Positions 15,511 through 23,873 are shown, counted from the first letter of the stretch. The stretch is 48,888 nt of DNA from Prevotella sp. UBA2746 (GCA_002353555.1 DEJO01000054.1:1-48888); one strand, 5' to 3'. Notes: generated by a model from the letters alone, not told the origin. Numbers and translations are program-made.

Positions 15511-16575
15511 TCAGAATGCCACCTGCACCTGTGCTTGCAGCCAGTCGTAGTCCTTGTCGAACTGTCGCCAGCAACGGGTGTATTGCAGTTGTACGCGACA
15601 TTTCTTGTAGAACCAGTATTGCATGCCGATGGTGGCGTTGGTCTGGTCATATTCCATCTTGGTGTTTCTGTCGAAGTAGTCGACGGAAGCGATGGCATCG
15701 AGTTTCTTGATGACCGGCACGCACGCCGTCATGTAGGCACCACGGCTGGTGACGTCGCCGTCTTTGCCTGCCAGATATTCAGCGCGGACGCTCAGTTTGT
15801 CGTTTTTCCATTCGGCACCGGCGCTGATGCGGTCGCGGCGGTAGTTGTCACCCTCCTTGATGTCGGGGTTCCATGCAGCCGTACCTACGGCATGTCCGCG
15901 TCCTTTCTGCCCGGATGCCACGATGCGCAGGTGTTCGATGGGTTTGTATTCCAGCTTCAGGATGACATCCTTGTCGCCGTTTCCGTCTTTCTTGTTGATG
16001 CCCTGACCGTTCATCAGAGCCAGTTCGTAGTGTAGCTTGTCTTTGAAGAGGTCGCCGTAGATCATGAGTCCGATGTCACGTCCGTAGTTCAGTCCGTAGA
16101 GCGGGTCGTAGCATCCAGACAGGTTCGTGACCGATTGAGAACAAACGTCAATCAGTTCCAGTTGTGTCGGCGACATGGGGTTCTCCAGCGAGAACGAGTT
16201 CTTGAACTGTCCCAGTCGGACAGTCAAAGCCTTGTTGTTAGTGATGCGGAAGTCTGTGTAGAATTCTTGTACGACGCTGTTGAAGTCGTGCATGAAAAGG
16301 AAATACCATCTGTCGGTAATGCGGGCTTTAGCCCAGAAGAGTGTTCTTTTCAGGTTGAAAGAGCTGTTGGTTTTGTCGGTAGCGTTGTCGTAGGAGTAAC
16401 CGGCTTGCGCATATCCGTGCAGTTCTATGCGGCTGATGAGTTCTTTGAGCCAGTCGATGTTTTCAAAGGGTTTCTTACTTTTCTGCTTCTCTGTCTGTTG
16501 TCCCATGGCAGCTGTGCTGCTGAACACCGCCAGCAGGACGGCGAGTGTCAGGAACTTTAAATTAAACTTTCTCAT
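15511..16575 (-). CDS. OprP/OprO-type outer-membrane porin
   Basis: A 354-residue protein with a signal peptide (MRKFNLKFLTLAVLLAVFSSTAAMG, cut near residue 25). It has alternating strand patterns through to a terminal phenylalanine (VQVAF), the normal ending for outer-membrane barrels. ELHGYAQAGYSYD begins the first strand after a short periplasmic helix. RLGQFKNSFSLENP and LNYGRDIGLMIYGD are marks of the phosphate-selective porin O/P family. In Bacteroidales such porins often serve phosphate or general anions; selectivity is not certain here. It is transcribed with or just ahead of the symporter. Confidence 0.85.
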   Translation of the reverse strand: MRKFNLKFLTLAVLLAVFSSTAAMGQQTEKQKSKKPFENIDWLKELISRIELHGYAQAGYSYDNATDKTNSSFNLKRTLFWAKARITDRWYFLFMHDFNSVVQEFYTDFRITNNKALTVRLGQFKNSFSLENPMSPTQLELIDVCSQSVTNLSGCYDPLYGLNYGRDIGLMIYGDLFKDKLHYELALMNGQGINKKDGNGDKDVILKLEYKPIEHLRIVASGQKGRGHAVGTAAWNPDIKEGDNYRRDRISAGAEWKNDKLSVRAEYLAGKDGDVTSRGAYMTACVPVIKKLDAIASVDYFDRNTKMEYDQTNATIGMQYWFYKKCRVQLQYTRCWRQFDKDYDWLQAQVQVAF

Positions 16576-16610
16576 GTCTTTGTGTATAAGCGCTCATCCC
16601 CCTCATGATA

Positions 16611-16644
16611 GGGTGTGTCAAAACCGCCAGATTTTGACACACCC
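16611..16644. repeat. Perfect 13-bp inverted repeat between porin and Nfn-like gene
   Basis: GGGTGTGTCAAAA (16611-16623) pairs perfectly with TTTTGACACACCC (16632-16644) around an 8-base loop. It lies in the gap after the stop of the upstream-transcribed fusion gene (16694). There is no T tract on either side, so it may be a pausing or RNA-end-protecting hairpin and not a classical terminator. Confidence 0.7.
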
Positions 16645-16693
16645 TGACTGAATGTTGTTTCAGTTCATTACACAAGAGGGTTGCTGAGCATGG

Positions 16694-19066
16694 TTATAAT
16701 GCTTCTTGTAATTGCTTGTCCATGTTGAGAGCCGCACGTCTGCCGTCGCCCATGGCAAGGATGACCGTCGCACCTCCGCGAACGATGTCGCCTCCGGCGA
16801 AGATGGTAGGACGTGAAGAGCGCATGTCGTCGTTGACGGCGATGGTGTTCTTGCGTCCGAGTTCCAGTCCTTTGACAGACTTCGGAACGAGCGGGTTGGG
16901 CGATACGCCTATGGCAACGACAACCTGGTCGACATCCAGTTCGACGGTCTTGCCTTCAACGGGCACGGGTGAGCGTCGGCCGCTGGCATCAGGCTCGCCC
17001 AGTTCCATCACTTGCAGGATGGCTTTGCAGACGGCACCGTTCTCGTCGGCCTGATATTCGATGGGGTTGTGCAGGCAGAGGAAGTTGATGCCTTCTTCCT
17101 TGGCGTGCTTCACCTCTTCCAGACGTGCCGGCATCTCTGCCTCCGAGCGACGGTATACAAGCGTCACCTCGGCACCCAGTCGCTTGGCGGTACGGCAGGA
17201 GTCCATAGCGGTGTTTCCGCCGCCTACCACGAGCACCTTCTTTCCGAGGTTCATCGGCGTGTCGGTCGTCGGGTTGGCAGCATCCATCAGGTTCACACGT
17301 GTCAGGTATTCGTTAGACGACATGATGTTGATGGCGTTCTCGCCCGGAATGTTCATGAAGTTGGGCAGTCCGGCACCCGAACCTACGAAGATGCCCTTGA
17401 AGCCCTGTGCCTCCAGTTCGTCTATGCTGATGGTCTTTCCCACGATGACGTCGGTCTGGAAGTGTACGCCCATCTTGGCAAGGTTCTCGATTTCCACGTC
17501 CACAATCTTGTTGGGCAGACGGAATTCAGGAATACCATATTTCAATACACCGCCAATCTCATGGAGTGCTTCAAAGACGTATACGTCATATCCCTTCTTC
17601 ACCATGTCACCGGCGAAGGACAGTCCTGAAGGACCAGAGCCAACGACGGCAATCTTGATGCCATTGGCGGGAGCTATCTCCGGCAGGCTGATGTTGCCGC
17701 TCTCGCGCTCGTAGTCGGCAGCAAAGCGCTCCAGATAGCCGATGGCTACCGCCGGCTCGTTCATCTTCAGGTGGATGCACTTGCTTTCGCATTGCTTCTC
17801 CTGCGGGCATACACGTCCGCAGACGGCGGGCAGGGCAGAGGTGGCCTTCAGCACCTTGGCGGCAGCCAGGAACTCGCCGCGCTCTATGTTCTTGATGAAC
17901 GACGGGATGTTGATGTTGACCGGGCATCCTTCCACGCAGGTAGGCTTTGCACAGTCGAGACAACGCTTCGCCTCGGTGAGTGCCATCTCCGGTGTCAGTC
18001 CGATGTTCACTTCCTCTGTGCGTGTCGTGGCACGATAGACGGGGTCGAGTTCCGGCATCTTCACGCGCTCAATAGCCGTGCGCTCCTTCGGTTTCATCGA
18101 CTTGCGCAGTTCTGTGCGCCACTCGGCGTTGCGGTCGGTCAGTTCCTCTAACGGAGCTGAGGCCTGGCTCTGGTTTGCCGGAGATTCCGGAGATTCCGGA
18201 GATTCCGGTTTTTCCGGATTATCTGGAGTTCCCAGTTTCTCCATGTGCTCCTCGAAGTGCTCCAGTTCGTCCTGCTCGGCACGCTTGAAGGTACCCATGC
18301 GCTTGAACATCTCGTCCCAGTCGACGAGTGCTCCGTCGAACTCCGGACCGTCGATACATACGAACTTGGTCTTGCCGCCGATGGTCAGTCGGCAGGCACC
18401 GCACATGCCGGTACCATCTACCATGATCGTGTTCAGCGACACCTCGCAGGGAATGTTGTGCTTCTGTGCGGTGAGGTTAGAGAATTTCATCATGATGGGA
18501 GGTCCGATGGCAAAGATCTTGTCTACGTGCTCCTCCTGTTCGATGAACTTCTCGATGCCTACGGTGACGACACCTTTCTCGCCATACGAACCGTCGTCGG
18601 TCATGATGATGACCTCGTCTGACGACTCGCGCACCTTGTCTTCCAGGATAATCAAATCCTTGGAGCGGCCTGCCAAGACCGACAGTACGCGGTTGCCGGC
18701 AGCCTTCAGCGCCTGGATGATGGGGAGCATCGGAGCCACGCCCACGCCGCCGCCGGCACAGACTACTGTTCCGAACTTCTCGATGTGGGTGGGGTTGCCC
18801 AGCGGACCCACCACGTCTGTGACACAGTCGCCAACGTTCAGGTCGCAGAGCTTGATGCTCGACAAGCCCACTTTCTGTACAACGAGCGTGATGGTGCCTT
18901 TCTCTGTGTCGGCATCAGCGATGGTCAGCGGCATTCGCTCACCCTTCTTTCCGACACGTACAATCACAAAGTTGCCAGCCTTACGGCTTTTTGCAATGAG
19001 CGGAGCTTCAATCTCGAAAAGGAAAACCTTCTCTGAGAACTGCTCCTTACGGATGATTTTATTCAT
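16694..19066 (-). CDS. NfnA-NfnB-like fusion: ferredoxin-NADP reductase module joined to glutamate synthase small-subunit module
   Basis: A 790-residue flavo-iron-sulfur protein. Residues 1-277 match the NfnA/DHODB electron-transfer type: a FAD barrel, nucleotide-binding CAGGGVGVAPMLPI (103-116) and a [2Fe-2S] site with C222, C225 and C237. A Pro/Glu/Ser linker with ESP repeats (about 278-308) follows. Residues 310-790 match NfnB/GltD: two 4Fe-4S cysteine sets (C369, C372, C377, C381 and C416, C420, C426, C430), a FAD motif VVGSGPSGLSFAG (474-486) and an NADPH motif VVGGGNTAMD. In anaerobes the two-subunit form bifurcates electrons between NADH, NADPH and ferredoxin. Here both lie on one chain, as in other Bacteroidales. 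No large glutamate synthase subunit is adjacent, so the Nfn-like role is preferred over glutamate synthesis. Confidence 0.85.
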   Translation of the reverse strand: MNKIIRKEQFSEKVFLFEIEAPLIAKSRKAGNFVIVRVGKKGERMPLTIADADTEKGTITLVVQKVGLSSIKLCDLNVGDCVTDVVGPLGNPTHIEKFGTVVCAGGGVGVAPMLPIIQALKAAGNRVLSVLAGRSKDLIILEDKVRESSDEVIIMTDDGSYGEKGVVTVGIEKFIEQEEHVDKIFAIGPPIMMKFSNLTAQKHNIPCEVSLNTIMVDGTGMCGACRLTIGGKTKFVCIDGPEFDGALVDWDEMFKRMGTFKRAEQDELEHFEEHMEKLGTPDNPEKPESPESPESPANQSQASAPLEELTDRNAEWRTELRKSMKPKERTAIERVKMPELDPVYRATTRTEEVNIGLTPEMALTEAKRCLDCAKPTCVEGCPVNINIPSFIKNIERGEFLAAAKVLKATSALPAVCGRVCPQEKQCESKCIHLKMNEPAVAIGYLERFAADYERESGNISLPEIAPANGIKIAVVGSGPSGLSFAGDMVKKGYDVYVFEALHEIGGVLKYGIPEFRLPNKIVDVEIENLAKMGVHFQTDVIVGKTISIDELEAQGFKGIFVGSGAGLPNFMNIPGENAINIMSSNEYLTRVNLMDAANPTTDTPMNLGKKVLVVGGGNTAMDSCRTAKRLGAEVTLVYRRSEAEMPARLEEVKHAKEEGINFLCLHNPIEYQADENGAVCKAILQVMELGEPDASGRRSPVPVEGKTVELDVDQVVVAIGVSPNPLVPKSVKGLELGRKNTIAVNDDMRSSRPTIFAGGDIVRGGATVILAMGDGRRAALNMDKQLQEAL

Positions 19067-19102
19067 AATGTCTCAAAATGTTATTCATTTGCAAATATGG
19101 CT

Positions 19103-19111
19103 GCAAAGGTA
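19103..19111 (-). promoter_or_regulatory. -7 box of the Nfn-like fusion gene
   Basis: Minus-strand TACCTTTGC, 37 bases before the ATG at 19066. No clear upstream TTTG at the usual distance. Confidence 0.45.
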
Positions 19112-19230
19112 GTAAAATGTTTTGTAAAAGCCTGCATCTTATGTTAAAATAATGCAGATTTGCCGTTTTTGTGTGCAAAATGACACCTTTTGGGTGGGTT
19201 CGTTGAGCTCGTCGGTGGTGAGGGCTTTGC

Positions 19231-20661
19231 TCATCTCACCATTTTTACGCGTTCCAGTTTGATGTCGGTTGTCGGCTGATGGATGGCGTTGCCAGTTTCA
19301 TAGTAGTTGATGAGGCAGTCGCTGATGGTGATGTCGTGTACGCAGTTCAGCCCGATGAGTCCTGTCGCTCGGATGGCGGTCCGTGCCTTTTTGCACACGA
19401 TATTGCTGATGTGTATGTCCTGAAACTCCGGTGTGTATCTCCGTTCCTTCTCGGTGAATGAGCTGACGTATTCTGGGTCGTTGTATTTCTCGTCGCCGTC
19501 CTTGCCGTCCTTAGGGTAGTCGCATTGGAAGACGATGGCGTTGGTCTGTATGTCTGTCATGATGATGTCGTCGACATAGATCTGTTCCGTTCGTCCGCCG
19601 CTTCCGATGTAGCTCTTGAAGCGCAGTCCTGCATAGGTCTGCGTGAACGTGTTGTGCCGGCATACCAGCCGCCGCATGCCAGCCGCCGTGTTGCTGCCCA
19701 GCACGAAGCCTCCGTGTGCGTGTCTGACGTGGTTGTCCTGTATCAGAATGTCTTCGTTTCCGCTGTCCATGTTCTTTTTCGGTTTTGAGCTCTTCAGGCA
19801 GAAGCCGTCGTCGCCCACGTCGAGTGTGGTGTTGACGATGAGCACCTGCTGGCAGTCGCTCAGGTCTATGCCGTCGCCGTTCTGTGCGTTCCACGGACAG
19901 ACGACGTTGATGCCGTCTATGATGATGTTTTTGCAGTAGAAAGGATGTACGTGGAAGCGTGGCGAGTTCTGTATGGTTACGCCTTTGAGCATGATGTTTT
20001 TGCAGTTGTAGAATCTGACGAGGTCGGCACGCCTTTCCTCCTGCTTCTCTGGTGTCTCGTCTATGTCGGGCAGCCCGTTTTTCATTCGCCACGGTCTCCA
20101 TAGCTTTCCGTCGTCAGAGATTCGTCCGCCTTTCCTTTTCAGCGCGTGCCATTCCACGTCGCTCATCTTCGTGCGCTTGGCGATGCGCCATTCGGCACCG
20201 TTGCCGTCGATGATGCCTTCGCCCGTGATGGCTATGTTCTCGCAGTTGGTGGCGCTGACGCCCGACAGACATCGTCCTTTAGGGTCTTCGGGATTTACGA
20301 AGAGTCGTTTGTCGTCAGAGAGGTATATGACAGCGTTTCGTTGCAGGTGCAGTTCTATGTTGCTTTTCAGTTGTATGGGTCCAGTCAGCCATAGTCCTTT
20401 CGGGACGATGAGCCTTCCTCCTCCTTTCTGAGCGAGGGCTTCAATGGCTTTGGCAAACGCCTCCGTGTTCAGCGTCTGTCCGTCTGCCACAGCTCCGTAG
20501 TCGGTCAGCGTCACAGAGCGTTTCGGCAGCTCTACCGTCTTCACTTGTTTCATCTTCACGGGCAGGTCCTTGTAGTATCTGCCGTAGTCTTCCGTCTGTT
20601 GTGCCCATGCCATTGCCGAGAACATCAGGGCTACAAGCGTTATTGTCCAGTCAGTCTTCAT
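19231..20661 (-). CDS. Glycoside hydrolase family 28 (polygalacturonase-like), secreted
   Basis: A 476-residue enzyme with a signal peptide ending near AWAQ (residue 21). The right-handed parallel beta-helix of GH28 is shown by runs of short repeats such as ENIAITGEGIIDGNG and KNIMLKGVTIQNSP. The catalytic motifs are in order: NGDGIDL with D263, GDDGFCLKS with D284 and D285, HGGFVLGS with H316, and RFKS with R347 and K349. These match the NTD, DD, GHG and RIK motifs of the family. The enzyme would cleave galacturonan or rhamnogalacturonan, with the periplasm as probable location. No other pectin-degrading genes or SusC/D pair are nearby, so it stands alone here. Confidence 0.9.
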   Translation of the reverse strand: MKTDWTITLVALMFSAMAWAQQTEDYGRYYKDLPVKMKQVKTVELPKRSVTLTDYGAVADGQTLNTEAFAKAIEALAQKGGGRLIVPKGLWLTGPIQLKSNIELHLQRNAVIYLSDDKRLFVNPEDPKGRCLSGVSATNCENIAITGEGIIDGNGAEWRIAKRTKMSDVEWHALKRKGGRISDDGKLWRPWRMKNGLPDIDETPEKQEERRADLVRFYNCKNIMLKGVTIQNSPRFHVHPFYCKNIIIDGINVVCPWNAQNGDGIDLSDCQQVLIVNTTLDVGDDGFCLKSSKPKKNMDSGNEDILIQDNHVRHAHGGFVLGSNTAAGMRRLVCRHNTFTQTYAGLRFKSYIGSGGRTEQIYVDDIIMTDIQTNAIVFQCDYPKDGKDGDEKYNDPEYVSSFTEKERRYTPEFQDIHISNIVCKKARTAIRATGLIGLNCVHDITISDCLINYYETGNAIHQPTTDIKLERVKMVR

Positions 20662-20751
20662 CTTTTACAATTTACGATTTATGATTTACAATTGATTAAT
20701 TTAATTTCCAATCTTTAATTTTCAATTTTTCAATCTTTCAATTTTAATATT
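20662..20751. repeat. AT-rich degenerate repeat spacer
   Basis: The gap consists of drifting copies of words such as TTTACAATTTAC and TTTCAATCTTT. A similar spacer lies before tilS at 46665-46738 and shares ACAATTGATT and TCTTTAATTTT words with it. Confidence 0.6.
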
Positions 20752-21576
20752 TCATTTTTCATTTTTCATCTTTAATTTCTGTCTCACCACCTCGTACATC
20801 AGGATGGCGGCGCTGACCGATACATTGAGCGAGTCTACGCTTCCGAGCATGGGTATGCGGATATGAGCGTCGGCAGCTTTGCGCCATGTCTGGGTCAGTC
20901 CTGTTGCCTCTGTGCCCATGACGATGGCTGTCGGTCGTCGCATGTCGGTGTCGTAATAGAGCCGTGAGTCTTGCAGCTGTGCCGTGAGAATCTGTATGCC
21001 GTGGGCCTTCAGGTAGGCGATACATTCTTCAGACGAGCAAGCCACGCAGGGTACGCTGAAGAATCCGCCTACCGACGAGCGTATGAGGTTGGGGTTGAAG
21101 AGGTCTGTGCGTGGGTCGCAGACGATGACGGCATCCACGCCGGCGGCGTCGGCGCTGCGCAGGATGGCCCCCACGTTGCCCGGCTTCTCCACCTGTTCGA
21201 GCACCACCAGCAGCGGATTCTCTTTCAGTTGCAGTCCGTCGAGCGTCATGTGGCGCATCCTCACCTCGGCAATGATGCCCTCGGTGGTGCCGCGGTAGGC
21301 TATCTTCTCGTAGACTTCCGGCGACACTTCGAAGAGCCTGTTGCGTTCGGCAAGCGCCGAGAGGATAGGGGAGAGCATGACCTCCGTGACCTGCTGCACC
21401 TGGGGGCATACGAAGGCTGCGTCAATCTCGTAGCCAGCCTCCGCACAGCGGCTTGTCTCTCGCTGTCCTTCCACGACGAAGAGCCCGGTCTTACGGCGCT
21501 CGGCAGCCTTTTGTTGCAACAGCAGCAGCCGTCTCACCTTCGGGTTCTGCATGCTGGAGATATAATTGTCTGTCAT
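20752..21576 (-). CDS. SpoU/TrmH-type RNA 2'-O-methyltransferase (first of a tandem pair)
   Basis: A 274-residue SPOUT enzyme. The N-terminal substrate-binding part opens with ISSMQNPKVRRLLLLQQK and GLFVVEGQRE. The knotted catalytic domain starts at about 120 with LEQVEKPGNVGAILRSADAAG (motif 1, with the catalytic-type Asn and Arg). Motif 2 is IVMGTEATGL and motif 3 is IPMLGSVDSLNVSVSAAI. It would use S-adenosylmethionine to methylate a ribose in rRNA or tRNA; the exact site is not evident. The stop is followed by AT-rich repeats. The gene upstream is a second, clearly related but divergent, TrmH enzyme. Confidence 0.85.
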   Translation of the reverse strand: MTDNYISSMQNPKVRRLLLLQQKAAERRKTGLFVVEGQRETSRCAEAGYEIDAAFVCPQVQQVTEVMLSPILSALAERNRLFEVSPEVYEKIAYRGTTEGIIAEVRMRHMTLDGLQLKENPLLVVLEQVEKPGNVGAILRSADAAGVDAVIVCDPRTDLFNPNLIRSSVGGFFSVPCVACSSEECIAYLKAHGIQILTAQLQDSRLYYDTDMRRPTAIVMGTEATGLTQTWRKAADAHIRIPMLGSVDSLNVSVSAAILMYEVVRQKLKMKNEK

Positions 21577-21640
21577 ATGATGATAAGGTATTCAAGTTTC
21601 GTATTCGCTTCACTTTCGGATTTCTTTCCTTTGGAAGGAA

Positions 21641-22486
21641 CTACTTTTTCATTCCTCCGGCTCGTAGTTCCCAGAAGGCAACGGCGGCAGCGGCAGCAAC
21701 GTTGAGCGAGTCCACGCCGTGAGCCATGGGAATGCGTACCACGTAGTCGCAACCCTGTATGACCTCCCTGGGCAGTCCGTCGCCCTCCGTCCCCATGACG
21801 ATGGCAAGCCGTTGCTCTTGTTTCAGCTCCGCGGCATCGAGAGGTATGGAGTCGTCGCTCAGCGCCATCGCAGCCGTTCGGAATCCCAACCGCTTCAGCA
21901 AGCCAAAGCCGTCATCGTTCTTCATCCAAGTCCACGGAACGAGGAATACGGACCCCATCGACACGCGCACGGCACGGCGGTTGTAGGGGTCGCAGCTGTC
22001 GGGGGTGAGCAGCACGCCGTCGATGCCCAGGGCTGCCGCCGAGCGGAAGATGGCTCCGATGTTGGTCGTGTCGACGACACCGTTGATGACCACCACCCGT
22101 CGGGCGTCGCGGCAGACGTCTTCAACCGTCGGCTCTGCAGGGCGTCGCATGGCACAGAGCACGCCGCGTGTCAGCGTGTAGCCCGTCAGCTGAGCCAGCA
22201 AGTCGCGCTCACCAGTATAGACGGGCAGCTCAGGGTGCGCCGCCGTAGGTCTGTAAGCCTTTTCGCAACGGCTGATCAGGCTTGCCGCGTCGCCCGTGAT
22301 GTGCTTGCGTTCGCACAACAGCGCCAGCGGCTCATAGCCGGCATCGAGGGCTACGTGTATCACCTTCGGGCTCTCGGCAATGAAGATGCCCTTCTCCGGT
22401 TCCGCCCTGTTGCGCAGCTGAGCCTCTGTCAGCCTGCTGAACACCTCCACCCCCTCGTGGGCTAAACTTCTAATCTCTTCAATCAT
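21641..22486 (-). CDS. SpoU/TrmH-type RNA 2'-O-methyltransferase (second of a tandem pair)
   Basis: A 281-residue SPOUT enzyme. The N-terminal domain has GIFIAESPKVIHVALDAG. The catalytic domain carries INGVVDTTNIGAIFRSAAALG, then IVMGTEGDGLP and IPMAHGVDSLNVAAAAAV. The three motifs line up with those of the neighbour at 20752, but the rest differs, so the pair is an old duplication or two separate families, not a recent copy. The promoter TTTG, 19 bases, TAACTTTG ends only eight bases before the ATG, which implies a nearly leaderless message. An 18-bp inverted repeat overlaps the -33 box. Confidence 0.85.
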   Translation of the reverse strand: MIEEIRSLAHEGVEVFSRLTEAQLRNRAEPEKGIFIAESPKVIHVALDAGYEPLALLCERKHITGDAASLISRCEKAYRPTAAHPELPVYTGERDLLAQLTGYTLTRGVLCAMRRPAEPTVEDVCRDARRVVVINGVVDTTNIGAIFRSAAALGIDGVLLTPDSCDPYNRRAVRVSMGSVFLVPWTWMKNDDGFGLLKRLGFRTAAMALSDDSIPLDAAELKQEQRLAIVMGTEGDGLPREVIQGCDYVVRIPMAHGVDSLNVAAAAAVAFWELRAGGMKK

Positions 22487-22493
22487 CTGGGTA

Positions 22494-22524
22494 CAAAGTT
22501 ACGGAAAGTCGAGCGAAATGCAAA
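22494..22524 (-). promoter_or_regulatory. Promoter of the second TrmH gene, implying a leaderless message
   Basis: Minus strand: TTTG (22524-22521), 19 bases, TAACTTTG (22501-22494). With transcription starting about seven bases past the -7 box, the first base falls at about 22487, next to the ATG at 22486. Confidence 0.7.
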
Positions 22525-22552
22525 AGGAAAGCTTGCTTTTCTTTTGCATTTC
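22515..22552. repeat. 18-bp inverted repeat over the -33 box
   Basis: The arms 22515-22532 and 22535-22552 are complementary with one mismatch (a G-T pair) and only two bases between them. One arm includes the TTTG box of the TrmH promoter. It could be a regulator site or a cruciform. Similar GCAAAAGGAAAGC hairpins are, as far as I recall, common between genes in this group. Confidence 0.75.
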
Positions 22553-22673
22553 CGAGACGTAGTAACTTCGGCGAAGCCAAAGTAGCGGAAAAATTTTTGA
22601 TACGCTTATGTTGTAGGTATTCCGTTGCCATGCGGCATCCCAGACAAGTTTTGAGCAATAGTGAGCCGAAAAA
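22553..22673. other. Spacer between divergent trmH and serA promoters
   Basis: Part of a 280-base gap. A leftward frame of 86 codons runs across it, but it overlaps both promoters and resembles no family, so it is not called. No other structure was seen. Confidence 0.5.
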
Positions 22674-22705
22674 TTTGTGTGTTTGAAATAAAACCTGTAA
22701 TTTTG
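22674..22705 (+). promoter_or_regulatory. Promoter of the serA-like gene
   Basis: TTTG (22674-22677), exactly 20 bases, then TAATTTTG (22698-22705). The leader to the ATG at 22767 is about 55 bases. Confidence 0.75.
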
Positions 22706-22766
22706 TGTCGTTTTTTAAAAGACATATAGCATACAACAACCAACAAGATAAACAAAAAGAAAGAAC

Positions 22767-23684
22767 ATGAAAGTTTTAGTAGCAACAGAGAAGCCGTTTG
22801 CAGCTGCCGCTGTAGAGGGCATCAAGAAGGAGGTAGAGGCTGCCGGCAACGTGCTGGTGCTCTTGGAGAAGTATACGGAAAAGGCTCAGCTCTTGCAGGC
22901 TGTGGCTGATGCCGATGCCATGATTATCCGCTCGGACAAGGTGGATGCCGAGGTGCTGGATGCTGCCAAGCAGCTGAAGATTGTCGTGCGTGCCGGTGCT
23001 GGCTATGACAACATCGACCTGGCAGCAGCTACGGCACACAACGTGGTGGCTGAGAACACTCCGGGACAGAATGCCAATGCCGTGGCTGAGCTTGTCTTCG
23101 GACTGCTGGTGATGGCTGTGCGCGGCTTCTACAACGGTAAGGCTGGCAGCGAGCTCTTGGGTAAGAAGCTGGGCATCCTTGCCTTCGGCAACGTGGGACG
23201 CAACGTGGCACGTATTGCCAAGGGCTTCGGCATGGAGGTCTATGCCTACGACGCCTTCTGTCCTGCCGACGTGATAGAGGCTGCTGGTGTGCATGCCGTT
23301 GCCAACCAGGACGCCCTCTTCGAGACCTGCGACGTCGTTTCGCTCCACATCCCTGCTACGGCTGAGACCAAGGAGAGCATCAACTACGCGCTGGTCAGCA
23401 AGATGAAGAAGGGTGGCATCCTCGTGAATACCGCACGCAAGGAGGTCATTAACGAGCCGGAACTTATCAAACTGATGGGTGAGCGCGACGACCTGAAGTT
23501 TGTCACCGACATCAAGCCTGATGCCGATGCTGACTTCCAGCAGTTTGAAGGCCGCTACTTCTCTACACCGAAGAAGATGGGTGCACAGACGGCAGAGGCT
23601 AACATCAATGCGGGTATTGCTGCCGCCAAGCAGATTAATGCCTTCTTCAAGGACGGCGACACGAAGTTCCAGGTGAACAAATAA
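22767..23684 (+). CDS. serA: D-3-phosphoglycerate dehydrogenase-like protein, lysine type
   Basis: A 305-residue member of the D-2-hydroxyacid dehydrogenase family, the short form without ACT domain. The nucleotide fold is LGILAFGNVGRNVA (135-148). The substrate loop is RAGAGYDNID (75-84), and the catalytic arginine region is NTARKEVINE (R224). The place where most relatives have the P-H-x-G catalytic histidine reads TPKKMGAQT (267-275), with lysine instead. This change is known in PGDH of Bacteroides and Entamoeba. It would make 3-phosphohydroxypyruvate for serine synthesis. The serC gene that often precedes it in Bacteroidales is not next to it here; the gene has its own promoter and a long C/G-rich hairpin after it. 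Confidence 0.85.
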   Translation: MKVLVATEKPFAAAAVEGIKKEVEAAGNVLVLLEKYTEKAQLLQAVADADAMIIRSDKVDAEVLDAAKQLKIVVRAGAGYDNIDLAAATAHNVVAENTPGQNANAVAELVFGLLVMAVRGFYNGKAGSELLGKKLGILAFGNVGRNVARIAKGFGMEVYAYDAFCPADVIEAAGVHAVANQDALFETCDVVSLHIPATAETKESINYALVSKMKKGGILVNTARKEVINEPELIKLMGERDDLKFVTDIKPDADADFQQFEGRYFSTPKKMGAQTAEANINAGIAAAKQINAFFKDGDTKFQVNK

Positions 23685-23685
23685 T

Positions 23686-23800
23686 GCCCCCAAAGCCCCC
23701 CGACCCCCTAAAGGGGGAGGGGTTATCCGACCAAAGCCCCCGAAAAGCCCCCCGATGCCTCCCCCTTTAGGGGGGCGGGGGGCTTTTCGGGGGGCTTTTT
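23686..23800 (+). terminator. C/G-rich hairpin repeat and terminator between serA and the M6 protease gene
   Basis: An inner palindrome CCCCCTAAAGGGGG (23704-23717) is followed by a long hairpin: 23733-23753 pairs with 23776-23798 (AAGCCCCCGAAAAGCC against GGCTTTTCGGGGGGCTT) and has its own small stem-loop in the middle. Five T follow the last arm, so it can end rightward transcription. The C-rich words are of the kind dispersed in many Bacteroidetes genomes. Confidence 0.75.
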
Positions 23801-23873
23801 ACTTCACCACGACCTTGACTTTCAGTCGAGTTTGTTTCCGCTCGGCTGAATTGGAGCAAGCTCCATTCTGCTC

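Noticed and set aside
16694..19066. Glutamate synthase small subunit proper
   Set aside because: No large subunit nearby and an NfnA-type module is fused in front, so an Nfn-like role is preferred.
22479..22739. Leftward open frame of 86 codons between trmH and serA
   Set aside because: It would cover both divergent promoters and the inverted repeat, and its product has no family pattern.
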